From contig CH003211.1 of the NCBI GenBank assembly GCA_000149265.1, forward strand, positions 537,686 through 601,685: a DNA stretch of 64,000 nt. Direction: 5' to 3'. The notes under the pieces are model-generated. The model saw nothing but the letters and a program-made list of their open reading frames with translations. It was not told the origin of the DNA and made no database searches. Of the stretch, positions 26,580-40,800 are shown piece by piece. A program made the translations under genes and the position numbers. This DNA comes from Ciona savignyi (taxonomy: Eukaryota; Chordata; Ascidiacea; Phlebobranchia; Cionidae). The first letter of the stretch is position 1, and each line of letters begins with the position of its first letter.

Positions 26580-29500
26580 AGTATATGCAAGCAACGTACC
26601 GATGGGTCTTTTCAAGGCTGTAAACGCTACTCGTAGTCAATGTAAGTTTCAAGCTTTAAGGCTATCGTAGCTGTAAAACAAAAACGTTTAATTGATATAT
26701 AATCAAACCTTTAACTTGGAGTTCGTTACTAAAACTGCCACCGTCCAAAACGAATACGCTGGTCTGTTTCAGTACTGTACATCGCTCGTCTTTTTGTTTG
26801 CGAGCTTCGAGCAAAGAAAAAATATCGAGACTCGCTAGCCAACCGGCGTGAAATAAGGAAACAAACGCACCGCCCATTTTTTTCTCTTTCTTTATCCTCT
26901 AACAATCGAGATAAGTGTTGCGAAAGAAGGCAATAGACGGGAGGAAATTGCGAAAGAAAAAGGGAGATAAGCTCATCCTCACGACGGTCCAGGGGGTCGG
27001 AAACAACGAGCAATCAATCTACGTGTGTCGTTGAAGTTGTGATAAGATTCGCCACCCTCACGTTCTCTGGATACCAGTGTAGTAAGACCGACAGTCAACA
27101 ATTTTGCCGAAAAGGAACCTTGCAATTCGTACCTACCAGGAACCTCGACACTATATAGACACAGGTTTTTAATTTCGACATTAAAACCACCAGTTAAACC
27201 AAATGTAACTTTCTCTATCAGGATAAGACAAATATACTTTTCTCACGTAGGAACTAATTTAGAGACATTGCGCCAATACGACCACATAATTACAGCTTAA
27301 TGTGTATATCTAGCCTACGCAACCACACAAACAATAGTCTAGTACTCCAGTTAACAGGCAACGCCGGTGACTCAATTTACGAACGGGCGAGGCTTGTACT
27401 GGATTAGATGTAAATTAAATCTCTGTCGCCATCTCGAGGATATATAATAGCAAAACAATTCGTTGCCAACGTCAATTTTGACTGTTTTACGATTGACTCT
27501 TATTTAAGGTAAGTCGGCTACAAAAAGAAGGAAATATTATTTGCACTAGAACGGTCCCATCAGGTATCAACAAATTTGAATTTTAACAATTAAAAGAATT
27601 GCTAAAACAAACACTAAGGATATTAATTTGTAATTAAAGATGTGATTATAAACAATACGTTAGGAAAAAGTAAATTTAATTTTCAGTGATTATGCATGCA
27701 AACATTCGCAGGCTCTGAGGAACAAGAATTTTTGATAATAACATGATCGAGTTGTTGTGAAACCAAAGCCCTGACCTATCCCCAAGCCATTTCTACTTAG
27801 CAACAGAGCTGGAAACCATCGAAAAAAATAAAACAATACGTCGTATAATTTTCACAGCAGGTAAAATAACATAGGTCACCGCTTCCTTGTATTAAATCTT
27901 TAATTAAATTTATCTTGATTGTTTTACAAATACTATCTGGTAATATAATATATTTCAATAACTATTCTATTTTCATTCTATTTTTGTTATTATACAATCT
28001 TGCTAATTTGACAATCGCTTATAAAAGCTCTAAGTTATTTAGAAGTGGCTGACTCTAATAATAGTTATTTGTTGGTTGTTTTACAATATGTTAGCTTAAC
28101 AACTAAACACTATTCATGAAATATTTTTTGTCATCTAACACTCTGTTTAATGTGAGGTAATTTTACGAACAAAATTGGACGGAATCGTAATTCAGTCTGA
28201 TCCTGGCCATAAAACGCACCATTGTTGGACGTTTCCTTCATCGCTCCAGTTCAGAAATTGATCATTTTACACTACAACGGGAGTATATTATACGTTAAAT
28301 TAATATATTTGTCATTGCTTAGTTACGATAAAAAATATAAACAAACATTACAACACATCACCCATGTCAGGCACACTTTCGTTTTCTCGCTGGATTAGTT
28401 AGAGAAGAGAATTCTGAAGGCATTCTATAATTAAATATGAAATAGGTGTTCTGGCTCACGTTTTACTGTATAAACAACGAAATAAATTAGATTAAGTGTG
28501 TGTTCGACTAAAAAAGAATGACTTCATTATTCGTATTCGGCGAATTGGGCCCACGCCTTAAAATGGTTTGGCGTGGCGTTTGTTTATTACATCATAAGCC
28601 AGATTGGACGTACAAAATAAGTGATGTGCCAAGTAACATACACCATGTTATACGATTTTATGACAATAATTTGTTCCGTTAATTTAGAAATTTGTTTCGT
28701 AAATTTGGCTCTGTCCTGGCAATAGCGTACTGCAAGTATTCTTGTTGTCTTCAGACTAACTTTATGCACAATACTATATATCCAGTAGTTTAGATTTTTG
28801 TTTCCAAACACTGGGTTTACATTTTGGATTATAAGTTAATTAATATAATGTTAATGTCGTTTTCATTAAAAACAGCAACGTTCATATTCTTGAATGAACA
28901 AAGGCTAAAGAATTTTCGATTTTTACCAAACTTGGCAACAAGTGCGATGTCGAAACTTGTAAAATACCTGCTTGTTCATACTATGTAGTCTAATATAGTA
29001 TAATAAACTATAAAGGCTTAGTGGTTTTATTGGGAATTATGATTTAAGACAGACTATTTTTGATAATATTCTAAACTGGAAGATGTTATCACAAATACCT
29101 TATGCTAATATACATACACACAACTTATATAGACTGCGATTTCGGACGTTTCAGTGGTGAAGGATTCGAAGTCATGTCGCAGTATAACTGCTCTGAGTTA
29201 CCAAAACTATATTTTCGTCCAAAAATCACAGTAAGTGTTGTCCATACGGTGCTCGGCAGTCAAGTTTGGTGGAAAATGCTCCTGTTTCAAGCCCATTTCT
29301 CCAATGTGCTTGACATTTTTACATAAGAACCTCTATCTTGCATTTATTAAAGTATATACAACCTATTAGACCTCATTTGGGAAACTGTCTGTCAAATGTT
29401 AAGTTGAAGGGCAAAACGAATGGGCGGTGTGTGGTACAGGTGCCCCAAATGCAACAACAAACTTCCGGTTGCCCACAGCACTTTCATATAACCTGACCTA

Positions 29501-31845
29501 ACTGGTAATTAAACGTGACCGACTAATTTAGGTGAAAACTAACAGCATGTAATGTACAGCTGGGGCCTTAGCAGTTTGTGTGTTTAATTAACTGATGACA
29601 TCATAATTCATATTCGACGAATTCTTCCTACGCTTCATAGTATAGTTTAGCGTGGTGTTTATTCTATCATCCACCTACGAAACGGAGTAGCATATACTAT
29701 GAACGAACACTCTTAATTTGAGATAACTGTAAATAGGTGAATAAACAAATTAAAGACAAAAATATAAGAAAAGAATACCAGTTCCCCATATGTATATTTA
29801 TATCTTCTGCTCGATATAAATGATCGCTTTACACTTGCATAATCTGGTATATTTGAATAGCGAAAAGCTGATATAGGTATTTAGTCACCAAAGCTCTAAT
29901 TGGGTATTTGGAGATACTGCTCGGTATAACTTTGTTTCTGAAGGATTGTAACAAAGTTGTGATTTTTATCGATGTATAGGTTTGGTCGGTTCTAGGCCCA
30001 CAAATTTTTTTTTCTTCGCGAAATAGATTATAGTAAATAAATTAAACATTGGTTATATCCGTACATTACAAATTCAACAACTCTGCGCAAAATTTTGATC
30101 AGTGATGCTTCCCACAAATGGGAGATTATTTTTTTTATCCGATACGTTTTCCAGACAGATAAATCATTAGCTTTGCGCAGTGGCAGTAACATAGCCAATG
30201 AGGTTTATCCGAGGCGTGTTTATTGCTAGTTGAAAACTATACCCAATACCCCGCCCTGTCGACGTGAAACACCGTCGGCTGTGGCAATTTCTGACGGGTT
30301 CTCCGGAACTCTTTCCAAAAGTAATACTATATTACCCAGTTAGGTGTGTGCCAAAAACGGATTTGTCCTGAAGGATGTCTTATTTGCATATAAACCTGCT
30401 TTAGCTGATAGGTTAGGCAGAATGATAAATATTAAATGATAGGCAGTAGCGAAAATACACAATGGCGATATGGAAGATTGAGATTTAATCTTCTGCTGTC
30501 TTAATTGGCCGAAATCGCATCCTTCGACACGACTGCGCTATCGACATTGACGCCTGTAGATAAAAATAGAAATTCTCAAACCACTGCTCACAAAACAGGC
30601 AAAGTATAAAATTTAAGACAAGTTGCTTTGCCTTCCTTGGCACGTCTTAGCAGAATTTGGCAACAATACATAACCGCAGTAACCCAGTAATCGTGACATT
30701 GGTCGTATCCGAAATAGTCTGGGAGAAAGTAATCCACGCAAATTTGCGTCATCGGTGAATAGTTACAGCACGAAATTTTAAACATGGGGGAATTAGTTTG
30801 CGAATTATTTGAAAAAGAGGTTTGATAATTTTATTAAAATTTTTTAAACCTACATCATTTATAAATGTTTTTATTCTTGAATGTGAAAACCGTTTCGATT
30901 TGTTTAAAATAGAAGTCATTGTTATTTTATGAAGGGGATCGCCAAAACTCATAATCCAGATGACCTTTTTTAGCCAACACACCGTGGAAATAATCAGTCG
31001 TTCAGCTCATATATCAACGACTTCGTTTTGTTTTAATTACCAATCCTTGAATTTTTATGAAAGAAAAATATATAAAATTGTTCATTTGTATTGCATGCGA
31101 TCTGACGCACAACAAAACTCCATTTACTGTAAACTAGTAGAAGCCAAATGAGAAAACACAAATATATAAAAAATATTCTTTATTTGACGAATATTTTTGG
31201 CGCTTAGGAACCGAAAATACTATTTCATAATCAATTATGAAGCAGCACTAATATTGTCCACAGCAGCGCTTTCAATTCAAATGGTTTGTATCATATAATT
31301 AAATACAATAAAGAAGTAAAAATACTACAAAGAAAATTATAGCAGCAAAATAGTCGGCACTATAACATCCACTCCTTCTTTTACCAATTCTGCGTGGTCA
31401 CGTATGATGGCCATGCAGGTTTATTATAATTTAAAACCCATATGATGAACAACGAAGGGCGTGGTATTGTGCCGACCGCAATAACTGAACTAAAAATGCT
31501 ACCAATATCTCTACACGAGGAGATGCGGGGAATTCCCGGATCCGAAAACCATGTCCGAAGTTCGTGCGTGATGTAAACTCCAATGTAGGGGCTTTGGCGA
31601 AACAGGTGCTAATCGATGTAAGGTGGTTCCGTCGGGTTTAAAACTTGTAACGGTTTAGCGAATAATATTATTTGTTTGTACACAAGAAACTGATGAAAAC
31701 GTTTTTGGGTGTGTCTTGGCAATTCAGGCTTTTGAGCCATTCAACAAGGTGCTGTTTCACGATAAAAATCAATTATTGAGAATGTTGGCTGATCAGTTTC
31801 AACGAAAAAAAAACCGTTTGGTTCAACCAGCGAAATTGGGAGAAA
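26580..31845. other. intergenic: phosphatase 5' flank to POC1 3' flank
   Basis: Contains the presumed 5'UTR and promoter of the phosphatase (about 26.6-27.2 kb) and the 3' flank of POC1. Two related degenerate segments occur at 28.52-28.60 kb and 29.60-29.67 kb. Both have a variant of ttcgtattcggcgaatt, then a ggcgtggcgttt-like string, suggesting an old dispersed repeat. No coding gene was recognised. Confidence 0.5.
27440..27508 (+). promoter_or_regulatory. putative TATA box and short first exon with splice donor
   Basis: On the plus strand, tatataatag (27441-27450) is followed about 55 bp later by a strong donor, ttaag|gtaagt (junction 27508/27509). This is the layout of a TATA promoter with a short non-coding first exon. 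No rightward coding gene is visible before 38 kb, so a long intron, a non-coding RNA or coincidence are all possible. Confidence 0.25.
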
Positions 31846-34800
31846 TTATTCTGCATGTCTCGCTATAAGTTTGTGTTGATTGTCCAAACATTCTTTCACT
31901 TTATCCTCCGTCATACTCATACGTTGCTCCAATATGGTCATTGTCTGCGAACAATGGCGTCAGTGAAGTCAGAGGTGTTTTGCGAATGTCAGTGCAAGGC
32001 ATGGGACGGTAGGTGTGAACGACACAAACATACAGATACATTTACAAAAAAAACTTTGTTTTTTTTATCCAGCCATTTAGGAAGTCTATCTATCCTTAAC
32101 GATTCAACAATAAAAAATATTTAATCGCAAAACTGGGAACATCAAATTTACCTGCGTCAACATATCCAGTTGACCAACTATTTGTTCCAGTGTTGCCGCA
32201 AGTTTGGGCGGCATCGACCTTTCCTCGTGTTGCGCTGTGATGCTGGTTCCGAACCTGGGAACACTTATTAAAGAAAACAAAGGCCATTTGAGATATTTTT
32301 TAGTTACTTGTTTACGATTTGCCTTTTACACAATAACAGTCTTTCAGAAAAAAACTTACTAAACATGGAATCATTAATGTAATACGGTTCGTGAGCTGCT
32401 TATAATAGACTCAAATAGTGCTTAACAAATCCGTGCACAGCGTTACTCCAACGCTTCCACTTACCTTGAAATTTCCGCTTCGAGAGTTTTACGAGCTGGT
32501 GACGTCATAGATCGGTCAGCCAGGTTCTTGCGCGCTCTACCAGCGTCCGCGTGCGCGTTGTCCACCTGGAATAGGAATTCGTCATTCTCTGCTGGTGCTT
32601 AGTATAGTTAGGACCACTTTAAGAGCTGACAATAAAACTGATTTGCCATGCATTGTAACAGCACCGGACTATAGACAAGTGTGATTCTGGGAATCCGATG
32701 CTTAAACACTTGTGGAAATATTAATAAAGAACAGCCGAAATATCCACACATTATGTTAAAAGCTGCTTCGAGCCGGCAAACTGCATCCCGTGTTATAAAA
32801 AATATAAAAACTACATACGGCGATATTGTGACCATTTCCGGTTGGCAGCATCTATCAATGCATCTAACTTACTGTGTGTTGGTACATCGATGGTCCTATA
32901 TCCATCACATCGGTTGGCTCGGTGGCTGGAATGTCCCTGGGTACCGAGGTCGAATTGACGTTGCACGTTTGCTTGGGTGGGGTGCTTTGATTGGGTGGCG
33001 CGGTTTTAGCAGTGGGCTTGAGTGCAGGCGCGGGTTGCAGGTCGTTCACCATTGAGCGCGTGGCGCCCGTGAAAGGACGTTGCGTTACGTCAACTTTGTC
33101 GAAGTTGGTGCGCCATACGATAACCTTGTGGGAAAAAAATACAAAACTGATTAGAAAGAAATTTCAACATTTATAAGCAAGGGATTGCATTCGGTACTAG
33201 GTACACGTCATTAGTGAGATTTTGTGATGGATAAGACATAATACGGGAAAAACTAAAAGGAGAAAAAAAAAGAAAAACTGCACACTAAAACGTAGATTAT
33301 GCCTTTGGAGTTTATTTTAAATATGGGGTTGGAGTTTGGGGTTAAGGTTAGTGTTTGTGACAGGGTTGAAACTAGTTTCTACAGCACGAATAAACAATTG
33401 AAGGTTTTATAACAATTTCCAAGCAGAGGCAAGCCTGGTGCTTATTAGCGATGTGTACAACGAAAAAAAATCCGCAATTCTGGAATTTTCTTTAAGAACC
33501 AGACCGTCAAAAAACAGAACTAATCTATTGTTACACCGTGAGTGTAATAAACGACGTGACATTCGCACAGGGACTTCCTCGATAAATTTTCCAAACAATC
33601 GACCTTTGTGAAGCATTAATGGCCCCTGTGTGCGCACAAGTGAATAGGAATGACAGTTCAAATATACGGAAAGATTAAGTGAACTTTCCATTTTCCATTT
33701 CAAACTTCAAACGTAGAGTTTGTATGATAAAACGTCTTACAGCACGTCCATTGTTACACTTTACGAATTATTAAGATATGCATTTTGAAAATAAATACGA
33801 AGGGAGAATTGCAGAAGTGATTCAATGAAAGCAAATTGTATGCTGATTGTGAATTTTCCTACTACGAGTTAGTCATAAATCCATTCGTGATGATGGAAAT
33901 AAGTTATAATTAAACACATATTCGAGCAAAACACATGTATTAACAAAATTAACATTTCGGGGATAATCTTGTTTTCGAAATAGACAACAGCGCCTGGTAG
34001 TGGCAAGTGTGAATGATTATTGATTAATGGTGCAGGATATTTGAGCAAAATGATTATACCGATTATAACCTTTTTCTACAGTTATTTCAATGACATAAAA
34101 AATATGCTATTTTTTAAAAATAATTCGGTGGCTTGTTGCTTCGTTGTCTGTTGCTAAAAAAGTGTATCCGCGAAATATTAAAGACAACAATATGACGTGA
34201 TAGACGATTTCATACCGTCATAGATAATAGACGTGACTTTAGAAACGACAATAGTCTAGCCACAATGTCTTAAAAAACGACCTTAACGGAAAGCAAACAC
34301 ATACACAACACGATTTATGTATATTGCTTTGCCGTGCGTGCGGCTATCCCGTGGTTGGGAGGCCATCACGCAAGATCTGCCTGATTGATATTCGTTGAGG
34401 GATGAGTAACGTAGCGTTGTATAGGCAAATCTGATATTTAGTGGAACTAGGGATAAAAATGGATTGAATAAAACCCGAAACGTATTTCATATTATTCTAT
34501 TGGCAAGGAAGGTTCTGGAACGTTGCAAATTTTTATTTTGCATCTATTAAACCGTCCTTTGAGTAATCTACATTGAGATACCTGAAATAGCTTAAAAACT
34601 GGTGATTCGTTCAAAATGACAAAAATAACGAACAAATATGGTTACATGAAATACAATTAGAAATAAAAAAACTCTTTGCAGACGGTTCGGACTTGTCTAT
34701 CGCAACCGGTGGCGGAAATGTCTCAACGAAACCGAGTCTTACCAATTGCAACAAAAATGGCAACCGCCGGATATAAAGGAAAAAATAAAACTTAATAGAT

Positions 34801-37800
34801 ACGTGTTTTCCTGCACAGTGCCTGCTGTTTTATTAAACATTTAACTTACGTTGCGCGTATTTCAGCATCTACGTCAAGCCCATTGTATCTGTCTATTGAT
34901 CTACGCACAAACGTTATTTTGATTAGTGCTGTAGACGGCTGGCTGAGGCATTTACATATTTATGTGGCGTCATATAGCTGTGACGTGACACTATATTATT
35001 ACGATATTTTATTTTTATTGTAATTTACGAGACGCAATTTTCTAAAATTGGATATCGAAACAGACATTAGGATCGAAATGACTTTGGGAAAATATCAGAC
35101 ACAACACCAGACACTTGCAAACGAGTTTTAAATTCGTTTTCCTCTCGTCGAAAGTAAATGTTCAAGATTACCAACCGCAGGAAAATATGTCACCAGTTTG
35201 ACTCGTTACACAGCAAGCTTCAATCACGACCTGCACCAACGCGTGGCAGAAACAGGAGTGAAACATTAGCTGCCAAATTTCACGCGGTTTCGTTAAAATA
35301 AGAAGAGTTGAGAATATAATGATTCGCATTGTTTTCATCAGCTTCTTAGACAATATTGCGGCGAATTCCTGCTGTTTTACGCGTAGTTCAATACGTCAAT
35401 ACATACGAAACGTGGCTCTTAAAGTCTTGGTATACATATATGGTGCGAAGAAAAATGTTCACTACTTCCTCTTACGCGTTACATAAATATAACACTAGAG
35501 GAAACCGGAAAATACATTAACACTTTTTATAATATGTTAACATAAAACTTCAAAATTCCGATCCAATAATTATGGCCAATGAACATTGATATAAAATCAC
35601 ACAAGTAATATGCGATAATAATTGAACAAAGAACGACGAACCTGCTCGTCAGCGCCACCCGACGCAAAATATTCTCCATTCCTTGAAAACGCGGTGGCGG
35701 TAACGGGCTCCTAGGAGAGAAAGAACACAAATTAGTTCGGTTTAGAACGGTGCAAGTGGTCAAATGGTTAAAGCGACCGATTCATATACCAATTCCATAT
35801 AAAAAAAAACGGACTGGGTGACGGGCCCATCATGGAATCGAAACTGACCCCAGTAAAAAAATAGTTCGGTTTGAGTTAATTAATTTTTTTAATACGATAT
35901 TATGAAGCCTATTTGATTTTGTACATTTGGCATAAAAAATTGAACACAATATGCATAAAATCGCTAAAAATGAAGAAAAAGCAAAAATACCACGCACTTC
36001 TATCCAAGTGGTTGTAATTAGATGTAAATGGTAAATTGGTTGTTCTAACATGAACCGCACCATCAAGTGTGCATGTTGCTTGGGTTTCATGTTTGATTTT
36101 AATTTTAGTTAGTCAGGTTTATCATAATTGTGGTTTCTATAAGGGGTGTCATGGGTTATATTAGCAAGATTTGGCTAACTGTGATGTAAATTTTGAGGCA
36201 TGGTTTAACCAAAGACATCACAGATAAATGTTTCAACACAAATTTTCCCCACCGACAAGACACAGATGACAAAATTAGACTCCACACAGCAAACCTGGTG
36301 TCCATGTAATGTGAAGAACAGTCGGCCTTCCAACAGATCCAGTATCTTTAGTGTGCAGTCATTGGATGATGTAATCAGGTAATTCCCCGATGGGTGAAAC
36401 GATGATTGATTCACAGGACCATTGTGCACTAAATGGGGTTGATGACATCATAATAAAACATTAATTAATTTGACCAGAATAACAATAGGGTTGCACAGTA
36501 ATTAGTTTTCTTTGTGCAGTGGGTGAAGCACTGGAGTTTAATACAAAGGCCCTTGGGAGTGTTGGGACACAGACAACAGTAAAGGGAGAATAGAGTAACT
36601 GTACTTAATTAAAAGAAAACTAGTTATAATACAACCCTAGTTCCACTGAGTGCATATGGCACCCCTGGCCTTGGTAATTGACCAACATCCTTTATTTAAA
36701 CTGATATTAGAGCTTCAAATGGTATAAATATAAACATTTATAAGGTACTTGTAACTATTAATTATAACCTTACAAACGTGCACATTTGATAAATCTACGA
36801 TAAATTCCTAAACCTATAATTTAAGAATGCAGTTTCATCTTATGTAACAGAAGTTAGTTTTATTTTTTAAATACTTAAATGTAAGATTTTTTTAAATCTG
36901 TAATTTAGAGAAATATTATGTAAAAACAGAATGTCAATATAAACAAGTCTTAAAAACAATTTTTGTAAAATAGGGAATATGTTATCCATACATGTGTGCC
37001 ACCCATATTGTATTTATAACCTGCCCAATACCTTGATAATGTTGAAGCAGCTTGTTGGTCCTGATGTCCCACACTTTGACAGTGGAGTCGGTGCCTGCTG
37101 CTGCAATGCAAGTTCCACTCGGATGGAATTCAACATGGTTCACAAATCCTCCGTGTTGGAAGTAAGTGTGGATGCATTCTTTGCTGTTCCTGCACAACAT
37201 GGGAGGATTATTATCCCATTTCTAAAAATTTTTGTTCAACATATTTCTGGTTCCAGCTCGGTATATATTTAAAGGAAAAGGTATACGGAATTGGTCATTA
37301 TTATGAAAAAACTTGAAAATATTGGAAGCAAAAAACCTTAGAACTGGAGAGATAAAAAACGCTTTTTAATCAAAAAAAAAATATTTGAAAATATCATTCA
37401 GGGTTAAGTAAATATGTTTCAGATTATTTGCAGTAATCAACTAGCATAGACGGCAGGCTAATGTTAAATGCATATTATAATATTTTCAAGACCCCAACTA
37501 AGGATTAAAACAATGGAATGTAAAATCAATTCATAGATAAAAATACAGAAAAATGCAAAAACAGTAGTGTTTTAACACAATATAACAATATATATTCTTC
37601 TTAATGTGAAATAAATAATCTAATTTCTTAAACTAAATGCATTAGATAATGACATATAATCAATTAACCACCTGTCCCACAATTTGACGGTTTTATCATC
37701 GCTTCCTGATACAATTAATCTGTTGTCTGGTGAAAATCTAAAGGAAAAATTAATTATTTATGGTGGAATAAAAATACAACACAAATTTAGTTTGGATAGA

Positions 37801-40800
37801 AAAAGACATATATTATGGATACTCAGTGTTACATCCTTTGAGTACCCCAATAATACTAAAGTAATATAGCGCCACCACCTAACCGGGATTCTCAGCTACG
37901 ACTAAAACGTGCTGTAAAAGGACATGGTCACTTCATCATTACTATTACGAATACGACTACAACTACGATTATAACTACAATTACGATTACAATTACGCTG
38001 TTTATTATAACGTTTTCATTTATATGTTGTGTATTAATAAATACCAAGAACACAACAGATTGGCGACGAGGATAAAAATTCGAAATGTCAAAAGAAATAA
38101 TACAACTACTGAAGGAACAAATGGAAACACAGACTCAACAAATGGAGTTACAAAGAATACAGATGGATAATCAAGCAAAAACGTTCATGGAGACAATTCA
38201 AAAAATGGTGCAACAAGCAGAAAGGCGAGAAATCCAAACTACAAGCAATTCAATTCCAAAATTTCAACCATTCGATTCAACAGCAGAGTTATGGACAGAT
38301 TATCTCTCCAGATTCAACACTTTTATTACAGCACACTCAGTAAGTCATCATAAAATTCCTCAAATTTTTCTCACAAATCAAACAACAACAATTTATAAAC
38401 TGGTGCAAAATATGGCAATACAGCAGAAACCACCGATAGAAATCAACGAGCTTTCCTTTTACAAAAAATGTGAATTTTTGAAAGAACATTTCCACCCATA
38501 AAAGTTTATAATACGGGAACGATTCACATTTTGGAGTAACATGAAAAGAAAACCAGGAGAAACAATACAACAACTATCTGCAAGAATAAGGCAAGCAGCA
38601 ATAACATGTGATTTTTCATTAATAAAAGACCCACTAGACTAGACGAAGCTCTTCGAACAAAATTTATATGCTCAGTAAAAAATGAAGCTGTACTAAAAGC
38701 ACTTTTCAAAATTGATGACGACAAACTAACTTTTGCAAAAGCAATCAACATAGCCCAAGAAGTGGAAGAAGCAGCAAAAGTAGCAAAAGAAACTGCACAA
38801 ACTAACCAACCAGAATTTTCGTCATACCGGTACCCGGTTCAAAAAGTAGCAACAGAAACACAAAGAACAAGACAACCGGAAACTTCAAATATACATCACC
38901 AAAGAAAACCATGGGTAAAACGGAAATTATACCAGGGACAGTGTATTCGATGTGGCACAGCAGGACACAAACCAGCTGACTACAGACATTTAAATACAAC
39001 ATGCAGACATTGTAACATCAAAGGTCATATTGAATCAGCATGCCTAAAAAAGAAGTATGGACGATTAGTAAAAACAATAACTACATCAAGAACATTAAGT
39101 ACTGTAAAAGCAGTCCATTCATCACCTTGACCACAGCAAGTTATCACATTCGAAGGAAATTCATACAATTTTGAAGTAGACACAGGAGCAGGAGAAAATT
39201 TTCTATCGAAAGACAGATGGGAATTCCCAGGTAAACCAAGACTACATCCGTGTACAGATAGATACGAATCTGCATCACATCACAGACTTCCAGTGCTTGG
39301 ACTTTATACTTCGAAATCGACCAAAATCAATACATCGGGCAAGAATAACTTCAATACAGCCACAGGTATGAAATTTGTTGTGACAGAAATACCTGATTTA
39401 AACTTACTTGGCCGCAATGGCATTTCAAAGCTACAACTATCAATAGATAATGTCATGAATTTGAACAATTCATGACGTTTTTAGCAGGAATGAGAAAATA
39501 CCGTTTGGGTTAAATCACAGGCATTTGGTAGAAACCCAACAATTACAGTTAACACTTGGTTGAATGTGATAAAGACATAGATTTTACAGATTTAAATAAA
39601 TCAGATGTTTTCAATTCATTACTTAACATAGTAACACAGAGACAATGTGCAAGTGCACAAAAGTTGCTAATTAAGAAGTGATCTAAAATCGCTCAAATGA
39701 AATACCCATCACAAATGCCATTATTGATTGGTACTGCCGCCACTGAACAGATACTTTATCTATCACCGCAACTCCATTGGAATAGCATGTTTGGCAGTGG
39801 CCAATTTAGCCAATCAATGTCAAATTTTATATTGAGAAATCAGAAATGAATGCAATCCTTTTAAAATGACACTGAATTTGGCCAAACAAAATCGGTAACC
39901 CCAATCAGACAGTCAAAAGTGCCTAACAGCTTTATTTATTATAATAACAATCTAGATGAAATAATATCAATATTTAATTTTTAAATAAAAATATTGAAAA
40001 ATTTTTTATTGACTTGTACTTTTTTTGAGTTGATCTTTATTCCAACAGCGCTAGATTTTGGGAACTATCTTTTATTAAACAAATAAATTTCCACATTATT
40101 TCAATCTCAATATCACACAGTGGTTTAAGCTCTTGGTAAAGTAAGGTGATTTTTCAAATATAGATCACAAAATAAGTCATTGATCTTTGGTGTTAAATAT
40201 ATTGCAAACTTAACTGAGCTAGCATAATTCCGTAATGCAACTTTGATCAATTACGCCCAGATCTAGATAAGATTATGCATGGCAAACAGTAACATACCTT
40301 GCACAGCGAACCCAGTTCATATGCTGTGTCAGTGAGAGCTGAAACTTTTGGCGATGTACCGACCAAACTTTGAGTGTTTTATCATCAGAGGCAGTCAGCA
40401 AATTCAGTCCGTCACTTGAGAAGTTGACACTTCGGACAGTAGCAGTGTGGGCTTTGAATGCAGTTGATTCACCTTTTCTAAAATGTAGATATATGTACGT
40501 AAAAAAAAGTTGTTTTACCAGGGGTACATAATCTTGGTAAAATATTGGTTTTAATTTACAACTCACACACTAGGAATCCACAATCTGACGGATTTATCTC
40601 TGGATGCAGAAGCCACTAGGTGTCCCGAAGGGGAGAATTGGACTGACAATATTGCGTCCTAAAAAAAGGAAACATTAAGGAATAAAGGGAAAAATGGAAA
40701 TGATGGTCAACCCTTAATTGCTACAGTTTGGTCTCGTTGGAAAGATATATGATATATCTTTTAAAAACATCAAAAATAAACACACCTTTGCATTTGAAAT

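Noticed and set aside
26170..26670. 166-codon plus-strand frame
   Set aside because: Antisense of the rhodanese-domain exon, which has the family motif on the minus strand.
34330..34400. Possible structured RNA (GC-rich patch)
   Set aside because: Compared with remembered 5S rRNA, U6 and tRNA patterns; none fits.
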